Below the pieces are notes generated by a model that saw only the letters and a list, made by a program, of their open reading frames with translations, was not told where the DNA came from and ran no database searches. Both the position numbers and the translations under genes were made by a program. A stretch of 64,000 nucleotides of DNA from contig CAUJHV010000006.1 of assembly GCA_963205115.1 (NCBI GenBank), forward strand, positions 62,001 through 126,000. The letters are read 5' to 3'. The stretch is from Pseudomonadota bacterium. GTDB taxonomy: Bacteria; Pseudomonadota; Gammaproteobacteria; Burkholderiales; Burkholderiaceae_C. Numbering within the stretch: the first letter of the stretch is position 1; each line of letters begins with the position of its first letter. Shown one piece after another: positions 1-10,400 of the stretch.

Positions 1-2
1 GC

Positions 3-356
3 CCATCGGAGGTCGACGCCTTGCGGCGCCTGGAGATCGAACAGGCGCTCGGATTGGCGCCAGGCGCATTCGCGCAGGTTGTGCACACCTTGTGCGAGGA
101 CCTGCTGATGGGCGCCTACGGCAGCGGCTCGATGATGTGCAGCGTGGACGAGGCCTTCCTGGCATCGCTGCTGGCGGAGGTGGACGAACCCGGCCTGCAG
201 ACCCGGGTGCTGCGCCTGGCCCTTGCTGCTGCCGTGGCCGACCGGCACCTGGCCGATGCCGAAATCCTGGTGGTGGACGCTGCGCGCCGACACTGGAACC
301 GCAGCGATGCCTGGCAGGTCACCGCCGCAGCCACGCAGCCGCTCCAGCCGGCCTGA
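3..356 (+). CDS. TerB-like domain protein, C-terminal part (truncated by window edge)
   Basis: The frame is open to the left edge, so only the C-terminal ~117 residues are visible and the true start lies outside; the TTG at 21 is unlikely to be the start. The visible part is all-helical. Its stretch A-L-A-A-A-V-A-D-R-H-L-A-D-A-E resembles the core of TerB/tellurite-resistance-like domains, where an acidic helix pair precedes 'D..l...E'. No catalytic motif, signal peptide or membrane segment is visible. It converges on the LysR gene, and the two stop codons lie within one hairpin (350-387). The TerB assignment rests on one short motif and is tentative; a family search with the full-length gene would settle it. 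Confidence 0.5.
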   Translation, partial: PSEVDALRRLEIEQALGLAPGAFAQVVHTLCEDLLMGAYGSGSMMCSVDEAFLASLLAEVDEPGLQTRVLRLALAAAVADRHLADAEILVVDAARRHWNRSDAWQVTAAATQPLQPA

Positions 357-387
357 GGCGCGCGGGCGCCGCGCGGCTTGTCAGGCC
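350..387. terminator. Convergent hairpin spanning two stop codons
   Basis: GGCCTGA (350-356) pairs with TCAGGCC (381-387), and the GC-rich inner sequence CGCGCGG..CCGCGCG can extend the stem. The first arm contains the TGA of the rightward TerB-like gene and the second the stop of the leftward LysR gene. There is no U-run, so intrinsic termination is uncertain. Confidence 0.45.
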
Positions 388-1271
388 GCGGTGCGTGCCG
401 CTGCGGCCATCACTTGCAGCACCAGCGGGTGGTGCTGGCCGCGGCGCGACCGTATGGCGTGGATCTCTTCCTTGACGCCGTCGCTGCAGCCCAGCGCGCG
501 CACCCCGCGCATCAGGTCGACGTCGTCCGCGCCGAGCCGGCTGACCGGAAATACGCCCAGGCCACGGGCGGCAAAGACCGCCAGCAGCGCGCTGTCCTCG
601 AACTCGCCGACGATGTGCGGGCGCAGGCCCTGTGTATCGAACCAGTGGTCCAGCCTCTGGCGCAAGGCCGAGTGTCCCGTGGGCAGCAGCACCGGCAGGT
701 CGTTCAGGCACTGCGGGAAGCGGTCCCGTTCGGACTTGCCGACCAGGCGGGCCGGCCCGTACCAATCGACGGGCGATTCGACGATCCGTTCGCTGGCCAG
801 GCGCAGATTCGGGTTGCGCGGCGCGGCCTGGCCGGCCAGCACCAGGTCCAGGTGATGCAGCGCCAGTTCGCCCAGCAGCTGCTCGAACTCGCCTTCGTGG
901 CAGACCAGCCGCAGGTTGGGCGTGCCCAGCACAGGCTCCAGCAGCGCATGCGCCGCGAGCTTGGAGATGCCGTCGGAGAGCCCGACCGCCAGTCGCACGA
1001 CCTGGCCGCTGGCGGCATGGCGCACCTCGTCGGGAAGGCCCTGGCCCAGCTGGAAGATTTCTTCGGCGCGCGCGAAGGCTGCCTGACCCGCTTCCGTGAG
1101 CGCCACGCCGCGGCCCGCGGGCTTGAGCAGCTGATGGCCGAGTGCCTTCTCCAGCTCGCGCACCTGCGCGCTGATGGTCTGCACCGCCATGTCCAGCCGC
1201 TCAGCGGCCCTCGCAAAGCCGCCTTCCTTGGTGACGACCCAGAAGTAGTGCAGATGGCGATAGTTCAGCAT
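381..1271 (-). CDS. nhaR: NhaR-type LysR-family transcriptional regulator
   Basis: This 296-residue LysR-type regulator has an N-terminal winged helix-turn-helix (L-N-Y-R-H-L-H-Y-F-W, A-A-E-R-L, Q-T-I-S-A-Q-V-R-E-L-E) and a C-terminal periplasmic-binding-like effector domain. The L-N-Y..L.YFW opening and Q-T-I-S..L-E helix match NhaR, which in enterobacteria activates the Na+/H+ antiporter gene nhaA and adhesion genes; no antiporter gene is visible here. I start it at the ATG at 1271; the frame is open 22 codons further up but lacks homology there. A TATAGT -10 and a LysR-like palindrome (1282-1298) sit just upstream. It follows the giant RTX gene on the same strand after 150 bp, so it may regulate that operon, which is inference from position only. 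Confidence 0.75.
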   Translation of the reverse strand: MLNYRHLHYFWVVTKEGGFARAAERLDMAVQTISAQVRELEKALGHQLLKPAGRGVALTEAGQAAFARAEEIFQLGQGLPDEVRHAASGQVVRLAVGLSDGISKLAAHALLEPVLGTPNLRLVCHEGEFEQLLGELALHHLDLVLAGQAAPRNPNLRLASERIVESPVDWYGPARLVGKSERDRFPQCLNDLPVLLPTGHSALRQRLDHWFDTQGLRPHIVGEFEDSALLAVFAARGLGVFPVSRLGADDVDLMRGVRALGCSDGVKEEIHAIRSRRGQHHPLVLQVMAAAARTAA

Positions 1272-1281
1272 GCCAAGATGG

Positions 1282-1302
1282 GTTCGAAAAAAACGAACTA
1301 TA
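1282..1302 (-). promoter_or_regulatory. Candidate nhaR promoter -10 with LysR-type palindrome
   Basis: GTTCG-N7-CGAAC (1282-1298) contains the LysR signature T-N11-A (TTCG-N7-CGAA), with a T7/A7 centre. A -10-like TATAGT on the minus strand (1302 down to 1297) abuts it, 25 bp before the ATG. The site could be the autoregulatory operator of the LysR gene; no clear -35 was found. Confidence 0.45.
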
Positions 1303-1421
1303 CGCGCGCATCGTGATGGTTTGTCCGAAGTCCACAAGCACGCGATCGCACCGGCAACCAGCAGCCTTCGAAGCGAGCGGCGCGGCGCACGCGCCCTGGA
1401 GCCGCGCGATTGCCCGCCGGC

Positions 1422-4400
1422 TCACGGCATCGGCACCGCCCACAGCGGCTCGGTGGTCAGCGGCAGCGGCGGGCCGGTGCGGTCTGCCACCATCGTCGCC
1501 ATCGCGTCGAAGCTGGCGATGGCCTGAACCAGGCCGGCGGCCTGCCTGGCGGTCAGCACCGTGCCGTCGCTGTAGGCAAACTGCTCGACGTGGTAGCGCG
1601 CGCCCAGGTACCAGTCCTCGATGGTCAGCACGTCGCTGCCGCCGGGCAGTCCGACCTGCAGCGCGTTGCCGTTGCGGGTGAAGCGCGTGTCGGCCGGCGT
1701 GATGCCGGCGTCGAAGGCGACGCGGTCGACCACACCCGAGGTCTTGTCGTTCTCCTGGATGCGATCCTTTCCGCCTCCTGAACCAAAGCGGTAGAGATCC
1801 GCGCCGGAGCCGCCGATCAGGGTGTCGTTTCCTGCGCCGCCATCCAGTGTGTCGGCGCCAGCGCCGGCATTGAGCGTGTCGTTGCCGTCGCCGCCGGCCA
1901 GCACATTGGCCGCGCTGTTGCCGGTGAGCGTGTTGTCCAGCCGGTTGCCGGTGGCGTTGATAGCCGCAGAGCCGGTCAGCGTCAGGTTGTCGACGTTGAC
2001 CGGAAGCGTCAGGCTCACGCTGCTTTGCACGCTGTCGACGCCTTCGGCGGCTGCTTCGACGATGCCGTCGCCGACGTGGTCGACCACGTAGCTGTCGTTG
2101 CCCTTGCCGCCGATCATCAGGTCCATGCCTGCGTTGCCGTTGAGCGTGTCGTTGCCCGCCAAACCGACCAGGCGGTCTGGGTCCTTGCGGCCACTGAGCG
2201 AATCTTTGCCCGCCGTTCCGGTCTTCGTCACGAAAGCCAGCATCGGCACGATGGCGCTCGGTGCACTGGCCGCGCTTTCCCAGGTGCCGCCACCGTCCAG
2301 GTAGTCGGCCACGGCCCGCACGCGCAGGCCGGCCTGCGCGGCCGTGAGCGTGAAGCTGGCGCTGGTCAGGTTGTCGTGGATGTCACTCCAGCTGCCGGCC
2401 GATTCCACCTGCCAGTGCCAGCGCAGCGTGCCCAGTCCGTCGGCATCGGCAAGTGTCGATGTCGCGGTGAGCGTCTGGCCCGCGGCCAGTGTGCCGGCCA
2501 GGTTCAGCGAACCTGTCGGTGGCGCGTTCACCTGGATCACGGGTGCCGTGGGCACGGCTTGCAGAACTTCGGCGCTGCCGTGGCCGTCGACATAGCGCAG
2601 TTCCAGCCCGATCAGATGCCCCACGTCGTCGCGGCCCAGCTGCCAGCTCGTGCCGGTGGCACCCGCGATGGCGGCGCCGTCGCGTGTCCATTGCAGTTGC
2701 ACGTCGCCCAGGCCGTCGGCGTCGGAGATGCCGCTGAGTTCGGCCGTCAGCTTCTCGCGCTCCGCGGCCACGCCGAGGATCAGCGGCTGCCCCATCGGCA
2801 GGTCGTTGACGTTGGCCACCGGCGCGGTGTCCGGCGCCACGAGGTTTTCGCGTGTGCCGCCGCCATCGGTCCACGCCACCTGCAGGCCGATGCGCCCGCC
2901 GACGTCGTCGTCGACCGGCACGAAGCTGCTGCCGGTGGCGCCGGCCACGGCCTGGCCATCGCGCAGCCATTGCCATTCGAAGCCACCCAGGCCATCGGCA
3001 TCCGACACGCCGGACATGTCCGCCCACAGCGTGGCGTCCTCTGTGGCCGTGCCGGCGATCACCGGCAGGCCCACGGGCCGGTGGTTGCCCACCTCCACTG
3101 GCGCGGAAGACGGCGAGACGGCGAGCTGGTGTGTCGCCACCGGATCGCTGAACCAGACCTGCACCCGCAAGGCTTGGCCGATCTGGGCATCGCCCGGCGT
3201 GTAGTCGGACTGCGTGGCGCCGCTGATGTCGGTCCAGCCTGACGCCGTCAGCGCCTGCCACTGCACGCCGTCGATGCTGACGGGGTTGTTGGCCAGGCCG
3301 TCGATCCATTGCACGGGCCGACCGGTCTTGGGCACGCTGCCGTCCAGTTGCACGCCGCCGGTCGTCAGCGCCAGGCTTTGGTCGCTGAAGCCCAGGGTTT
3401 CAATGCCCAGCAGCTCGTCGACGTCGCTGCCGTTGGACAGGCGGTAGTGGTTGTCGGCCACGCGCGTGACGGTCCATGTGCTTCGCGGTGCGCCAAAGGA
3501 CGCGCGGTCGTTGCCACTGCCGCCGTCCAGCGCGTCCGAGCCCGCGCCGCCGTCCAGGACATCGTTGCCCTCGTCGCCCCACAGGCGGTCGTCACCGGAC
3601 AGGCCGAGCAGCGTGTCCGCACCCGCGTAGCCGTGCAGCGTGTCGTTGCCGGTGGTGCCGTTCAGGACGTCATCGCCGGGCGAGCCCTGCTGCGTGGCCG
3701 ACAGCAGATCGGCCGGCGTCCACACCGTGCCGTCAGCAAACACCACCTGCTCGATGCGCGCGTAGCTCGCCGAGGGATTGAAGGCGTTCCACAGCGTCAC
3801 GCGCTCGCCGCTGGCGTGCAGCGTGATCACGGCGTCGCGCTCGCTCTCACGTGAGACGGAGACGTCGTCGGGACGCAAGCCCACCAGCTCCAGTCGGTCG
3901 ATCACATCGGGGCTGGTCTCACCTTCGTCTTCGAGCACGGTGTCCTGGCCGCCGCCCAGGCCGAAGCGGTAGCTGTCCGCGCCGGTGCCGCCTTGCAGAA
4001 GGTCGTCGCCGCTTCCGCCGTCCAGCGTGTCGTTGCCAGCTTCGCCGTAGAGCCGGTCGTTGCCCGCGTCGCCATCCAGCCGGTCCTGGCCGGCGCTGCC
4101 GAACAACTGGTCCTGGCCGTCGCCGCCTTGCAGGTGGTCGTCGGTGGCCAGGCCCAGCATCGTCTCGGGGGCGGCCGTACCCAGTCCCAGTCGCGCGTAC
4201 AGGTCCGCCGCGCCCCAACGCGTGCCGTCGGCAAACAAGATCTGGTCGATCTCGTCCGTGATGCGGCCCTGCGCCAGCATGTTCAGCGTGATCTGGTCGT
4301 TGGTCTGGCGAATGGCCAGCTGCATGCCGTTGATGTCCACGCGCACGGTCAGGTCTTCGGGCGTGAGGCCATCGCCCAGGTGCACGCTGACGACGTCGGC

Positions 4401-7400
4401 CGTGCGTGTGCCCGTGGCCAGCACGAAGTCCGACCCGTCGCCGCGGCCGAACACCACGTGGTCCGATCCCGGGCCGGTGTCGATGCGGTCGCTGCCGGGG
4501 CCGCCGATGAGCCAGTCGTTTCCGGCGTTGGCCTCCAGGCGGTCGTTGCCTGCGCCGCCCAGCAGGGTCTCGTCGCCCATCTCGCCCAGCAGCTGGTCGT
4601 GGCCGTTGCCGCCGTCCAGCGTCAGCGCGGCCGTGGAGGTGCCATACAGACCGGCCATCAGGATGTCGTCGCCGTCCATGCCGGCGAGCACGGTGGAACC
4701 GGCGACGGCCGTGAGGTAGTCGCGTGTGGCCGTACCGACACCCACGAGGCGGATCACGTCCGCGGCGTGCCAGACCGTGCCGTCCGCAAACTGGATGGCA
4801 TCGAGCCGGTAGTCGTGGTCGGTGCGGTCGCCCTGGAAATACCGCTCCACGCGCACGCTGCTGGCGCCGCCGTCGATGTGCAGCAGCAGGTCGACACCCG
4901 TGCGCTCGGCGCGCACGTCTTCCGGTGCGATGCCGGCTTCAAAGATCAGGCTATCGGTTTCGGCTTGCGGCTTGGCCACACGCGTCAACGGATCGACGAA
5001 GTGCCAGTCCAGGATGCGGTCCTGCCCCTCGCCGCGGCCGATGCGGTAGTTGTCGCTGCCGAGTCCGCCGCTCATCGCGTCGTTGCCTGCGCCGCCGACG
5101 AGCTGGTCGTCGCCCGCGCCGCCGTACAGGCCCGCGCCAGCGCTGCCGCCCGTGCCATCGGTCGCGTCCGCCATTTGGTACCAGCCGTCGCCTGCGTCGT
5201 CGCCCGCGCCGCCCAGCAGCAGGTCGTTGCCGGCATCGCCCATCAGCAGATCGCGCCCGGCGCCGCCGTCGAGCAGGTCGTCGCCGGCGCCGCCGAACAG
5301 GCCGCGCAGCACGGTCAGGCCGGCGTTCGTGACCGGTGCATCGTCGCCGTCGCCGGCCCACAAGCCGTCGTTGCCGGCATCGCCCATGAGCCGGTCCGCG
5401 CCTGCGCCGCCGCGCCCCGTGTCGTCGCCGTCGCCGAGCATCAGCACGTCGTCGCCGTCGTCGCCATCGGCCTCGTCACGGCCCGCGCCCGTGATCAGCA
5501 GGTCGTTGCCGCTGCCGCCCAGCACACGGTCGTCGCCACCGCCGGTCTCGACCCGGTCGTCGCCGCCACCGGCCTGTATCGCGCGGTTTTGCTCGCCAGT
5601 GAGGATCAGCACGTCGGCGCCTTCGGTCGGGGTCGTCACGCGCTGCTGCAGGAAGCCTGCGTTCCAGCTGCTGCCATCCGCGAAGCGGATCACCACGGCA
5701 TCGGACGCGATCTCGCGGGTGAAATATCCCAGCAGGCTCAGCGTGTCGCCCAGCGGCGTGCGCAGCACCAGGTCGCTCACGGTGCGCGTGAGCGTCAGCG
5801 ATGCCGCCTCGATGCCCGAGCCCAGCTGCACGTGGTCGGCTTGCGCGGCGTCGGCGCCGGCCTGGAAGTCGAGCACGACGTCCGAACCGCTGCCCAGGCC
5901 GAAGTTGAAGCTGTCGGCCCCGGCACCGCCGCTGAGTGCATCACGGCCTGCGCCACCGTCGAGCCAGTCGTCGCCGTCGCCGCCAAAGAGGCCGCCCACG
6001 GCGACGATGCCGCCGAGCATGTCGCTGCTGAAGTTGCCGCCGTCGTCGCCCTCGCCGCCCGACAGGCGGTCGTCGCCCGCGCCGCCTTCGAGCCGGTCGA
6101 TGCCGGTGCCGCCATCCAGCACGTCGTTGCCGGCCTGGCCGTAGAGGCGATCGCTGCCCGCGCCGCCGGACACGCTGTCGGCCAGGTCCTCGAACCCGAT
6201 ATAGACGTCATCGGCGCCGTCCAGCTGCTGCACGCGGGCGATCCAGTCGGCTTCGCGCCAGACCGTGCCGTCAGCGAAGCGGATCTCGGCCAGCGCGCTG
6301 CCGATGGCCACGCGGTCCACGCGCAGCTGGTCCAGCACCTGCACCTGGTCGCCGGTGCCGCTGCGCGTGAGGATCAGGTGGTCGCCGTCCTTGCGCACCC
6401 GCATATCGTCGGGCCGTATGCCCTCGCCAAATATCAGCACGTCGCGGTCACCGGGCAAGGCTTCGACGACGTAGCGGTGCTGGTCCCAGTTGGCGATGCG
6501 GTCGATGCCGTCTCCGCGTTCGAAACGGTAGACATCGCTGCCGGCACCGCCGCGCAGGTAGTCGGTGCCGCTGCCGCCCCGCAGCTCGTCGTCGCCCGCG
6601 CCGCCGTACAGGCCGCCCAGGCTGCCATCGGGCCAGCCGCCATCGTCACCGGCGCCGCCCCACAGGCGGTCATTCCCGTCGTCACCCCACAGCGTGTCCT
6701 GGTCGTCGCCACCTTCGAGCCAGTCGTCGCCGCCCAGGCCCATCAGTCGGTCATAGCCGGCCAGGCCGACCAGGTGGTCGTCGTGGTCCTCGAAACCCCG
6801 CAGCGTCTGCGAACGCTCGTCACCGCGGTCGAAGGCGTCCGCAAGCTCGCGCAGCGCCGTGCGGCTGCCGTCGGCCCATTCCAGCGCGTCGATGCCGCCG
6901 CCATCGGCCAGACGGTCGCCGCTGAACTGGCCCGCCAGCGTCACGCGGTCGCTGGTGCCGATGATGTCGATCAGCAGGTCCGTGCCCTGGCGCTCCATGC
7001 GCAGGTCCGACAGGCCGATGCCCGGCCCCAGGGCCAGCACGTCGATGTCCCGGTCGTCCGGAGTCAGCCAGCTGGCCAGGCCCGAGGCAATCCGGTCCTG
7101 GCCGTAGCCGCGACCGAAGTGGAAGCGGTCGCTGCCGCGCCCGCCGGAGAGCTCGTCGTTGCCGGCGCCGCCGTCCAGTTCGTCGTCGCCATCCTCGCCG
7201 AAGAGACCCAGTTGTTGAGGCCAGCCGCCCACGTTGACCGTGCCGCCGTCGTCACCGTCGCCGCCCAGCAGCCGGTCGTCGCCCGCGCCACCGAACAGGC
7301 GGTCGCGACCGGCCGCGCCGAGCAGTTCGTCGGCGCGCGCGCCACCGCGCAGGTCGTCCTGGCCCGTGGAGCCCGCCAGGCGGTTGTCGCGGTCGTCCAC

Positions 7401-10400
7401 GCCCCGCAGGGTTGCATCGATGGCGACGGCCGTGCTGGCGCGCTGAAGCACGTCGTCGGGGGTCCAGGTGGTGCCGTCGGCAAAACGCAGCCGCTCGATG
7501 GCCGTGGCGCTGTCGGCGCGGTTGCCCTCGAAGAAGCGCTCCAGCAGCAGGCTGCCGGAACCGTCGCGCAGACGGATGCCCACATCGACATCACCCAGGC
7601 GTTCGACGATCAGGTCCTGCGGGCGGATGCCGGGCTTGAACAGCAGCTGGTCGACGCCATCCACGCCGCTGTCGACGGGGCGGTTGTCGATGCGGTCGTG
7701 GCCATCGCCGGCTCCCCAGAGGTAGTTGTCGGCGCCGGACCCGCCGGTGAGCCGGTCATCGCCCGTGCCGCCGTCCAGCGTGTCGTCACCGGCGCCGCCG
7801 GTCAGGCGGTCGCTGCCGTCCTGGCCGAACAGTCGGTCGTCGCCGGTCTCGCCTTCGAGGCCGTCATCGCCGGCCGCGCCGAACAGCGTGTCGTCGTCGG
7901 CGCCGCCGAACAGCGCATCGTCGCCGTCACCGCCTTCCAGCGTGTCGTGGCCGGTGCTGCCATAGAGCGCATCGGACCCGCCCATGCCGCGCAGGTGATC
8001 GTCGCCGCTGGCGCCGTCCATGCGTTCCGATGCCTCACCGCCGTCGGCGCGCAGGGCCGGTGCCAGGACACGCACGTCGAGGGCCTGGAGCGCCGACGCG
8101 CCGTCGCGGTCCATGGCCCGGAGGGTGAAGCTCCAGTCGCCTGGCAGGCCGAGCGATCCGGTCAGCAGGCCGCTGATCGGGTCGAAGGCCAGTCCCGCCG
8201 GAAGGGCGGTGTCGCCGGGGCCGCGGATGTCGATGGTCAGCGGGTCCCAGGGGTCGGCGTCGCGGAAGCTGCCTGGCGGCAGTTGCCAGGCCAGCGGTGC
8301 GCCCGCCAGCGACGTGATGGGCGCCCAGGCATCGACCACCGGCGCGGCATTGCGCGCCGTGCCGGCGCCGATCTGCAGCTGCAGGCCGATGTCGACCTGC
8401 GCACCGGCCCCGTCCGTGGCACGCAGCCGCAGCGCATGCAGGCCCACATCCGAGCCGACCGCGCGGCCGTGCAGCGTGGCGGTATCGGCATCGAACGAGA
8501 GCCAACCCGGCAGCGCGCTGCCGTCGGCCAAGCGGAGGTCCAGGCTCAGCGTGTCGCCCGCGTCGTCGTCGACCACCAGATCCGGCGGCAGTCCGATCGT
8601 GAAGACGTCGTAGGCCGTGACTGCGAAGCTCGTCGCGCCCGGACCCGCGTGGGGTGCGTCATTGACATTGGCGACCTCGACCGACAGCGGCATGTCGGCC
8701 CACAGGCCGCCGCCATCGGTGGCGCGCAGGCGCAGGCCGGTGGTGCCGACAGCGGCATTGCCGGGCGTGCCGCTCAGGCGCCGTGTCTGCGGGTCAAAAC
8801 TCAACCAGTCGGGCAAGGTCGAGCCATCGCTGCTGCGAACGGACCAGCTCAGCGGGTCCGACGCGCCGTCCGGATCGCGGAACAGTGTGGCATCGAGTGT
8901 CACGTCGAAGGGCCGGTCCTCCTGCGCCAGGAGCACCGCGGGCGGTGTGCCCGCCACGGGTGCATCGTTGCGGTTCTGCACGTTCAAGATCAGCGGCAGT
9001 TCGGTGCGCAGACCCAGCGGATCGACTGCCGCCAGCGACAGCCGGACTTCGCCCACTTGCGCGTTGCCCGGGGTCGCCACCAGACGTCCGATGCCCGCGC
9101 CTGACGCATCGGGCTCGAAGCGCAGCCAATCCGGCAGCGGCAGGCCGCCCTCGAGGCCCAGGCGGTAATGCAGGCGGTCTTCCGGCGCGTCGCTGAACCA
9201 GCCGGCGGGCAGATCGAACACCTGGGTCTCGTCCTGTGTGGCCTGCAAGGCGGCCGGTGTGCCCACGACCTGCGGTGCCTGTGCGGATGCGCCGTACAGA
9301 CGTTGCAGGATGTCTTGCGAGGTCCAGCGGCGGCCGTCGTCGAATACCCAGGCGTCCAGGCCGTAGCCGTGGTCCATGCTGCCGTCGACGAAGCTGCGCT
9401 CGATGCGGATGCGGTCGTCGCTGCCGCTGCGTGTGATCACCAGCGCGTCGCCATCGCGGGCCAGTTGCAGATCGTCTGGCGTGATGCCGGGGCCGAAGCG
9501 CAGGGTGTCGACATCGCCGGCTTCCTGGGCGTGCGGCAGGCCCGTGGTGGTGTCGTAGTTGACGATGCGGTCCTGCCCGTCGCCGCGCCAGAAGGCGTAG
9601 GTGTCCGAACCTTCGCCGCCCACCAACGTATCCGCACCGGTGCCGCCTTCCAGCCAGTCGTCGCCCGCGCCGCCATACAGGCCGCCGGCCGGCAGCTTCC
9701 ATTCGGTGTCGCCGATCTGGTAGGGCGTGTAGAGCTCGCCGGTGTCGTCTCCCGCACCGCCGAGCAGGCGGTCGTTGCCGTCGCGCCCCCACAGCAGGTC
9801 GCTGCCGTCGTCGCCGCTGAGCTGGTCGTCGTCGGCCCCGCCGTCGAGCTGGTCGTTGCCGGCGCCGCCTTCCAGCGTGTCGCTGCCGGTCTCGCCTTGC
9901 AGTTCGTCACGGCCATTGCCGCCGCGCAGGACATCGGCGCCGGCGCGGCCCCACAGCGTGTCGTCGCCGTCGCCGCCGTCCAATGCATCGTCGCTGTCGC
10001 CATAACCGATCACCTGATCGGCGTTGCTGCTGGTGCGCAGCAGCGCGGCGCGCACGTCCTCGCCCGTCCACACCGTGCCGTCGGCAAAGCGGATCTCGTC
10101 CAGGCGCAGCCCGTTGCTTGTGGTCTCGCCGGCGAAGTAGGCCAGCAGGTCGACACGGTCCTGGCTGCCAGTCAGGCGCAGGACCAGCGTGCTGCCCTCG
10201 CGGGCCATGCTCACGTCTGTGGGTCGGATGCCCTCGCCGAAGACCAGGCGGTCGATTTCGCCGGGCGATTGTTTGTCGCTGCGGCCGTTCCACAGGTCGT
10301 GACTGAGGATGCGGTCGTGGCCGTCACCGCGTTCGAAGCGGTAGGTGTCGGACCCCGCGCCGCCGGCGAGGTAATCGTCGCCCGTGCCGCCGGCCAGTTC

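Noticed and set aside
1422..2000. LapG/LapD-type retention (BTLCP) adhesin at the cell surface
   Set aside because: No di-alanine cleavage region or N-terminal retention module is seen in the giant, and no lapG or lapD gene lies nearby.
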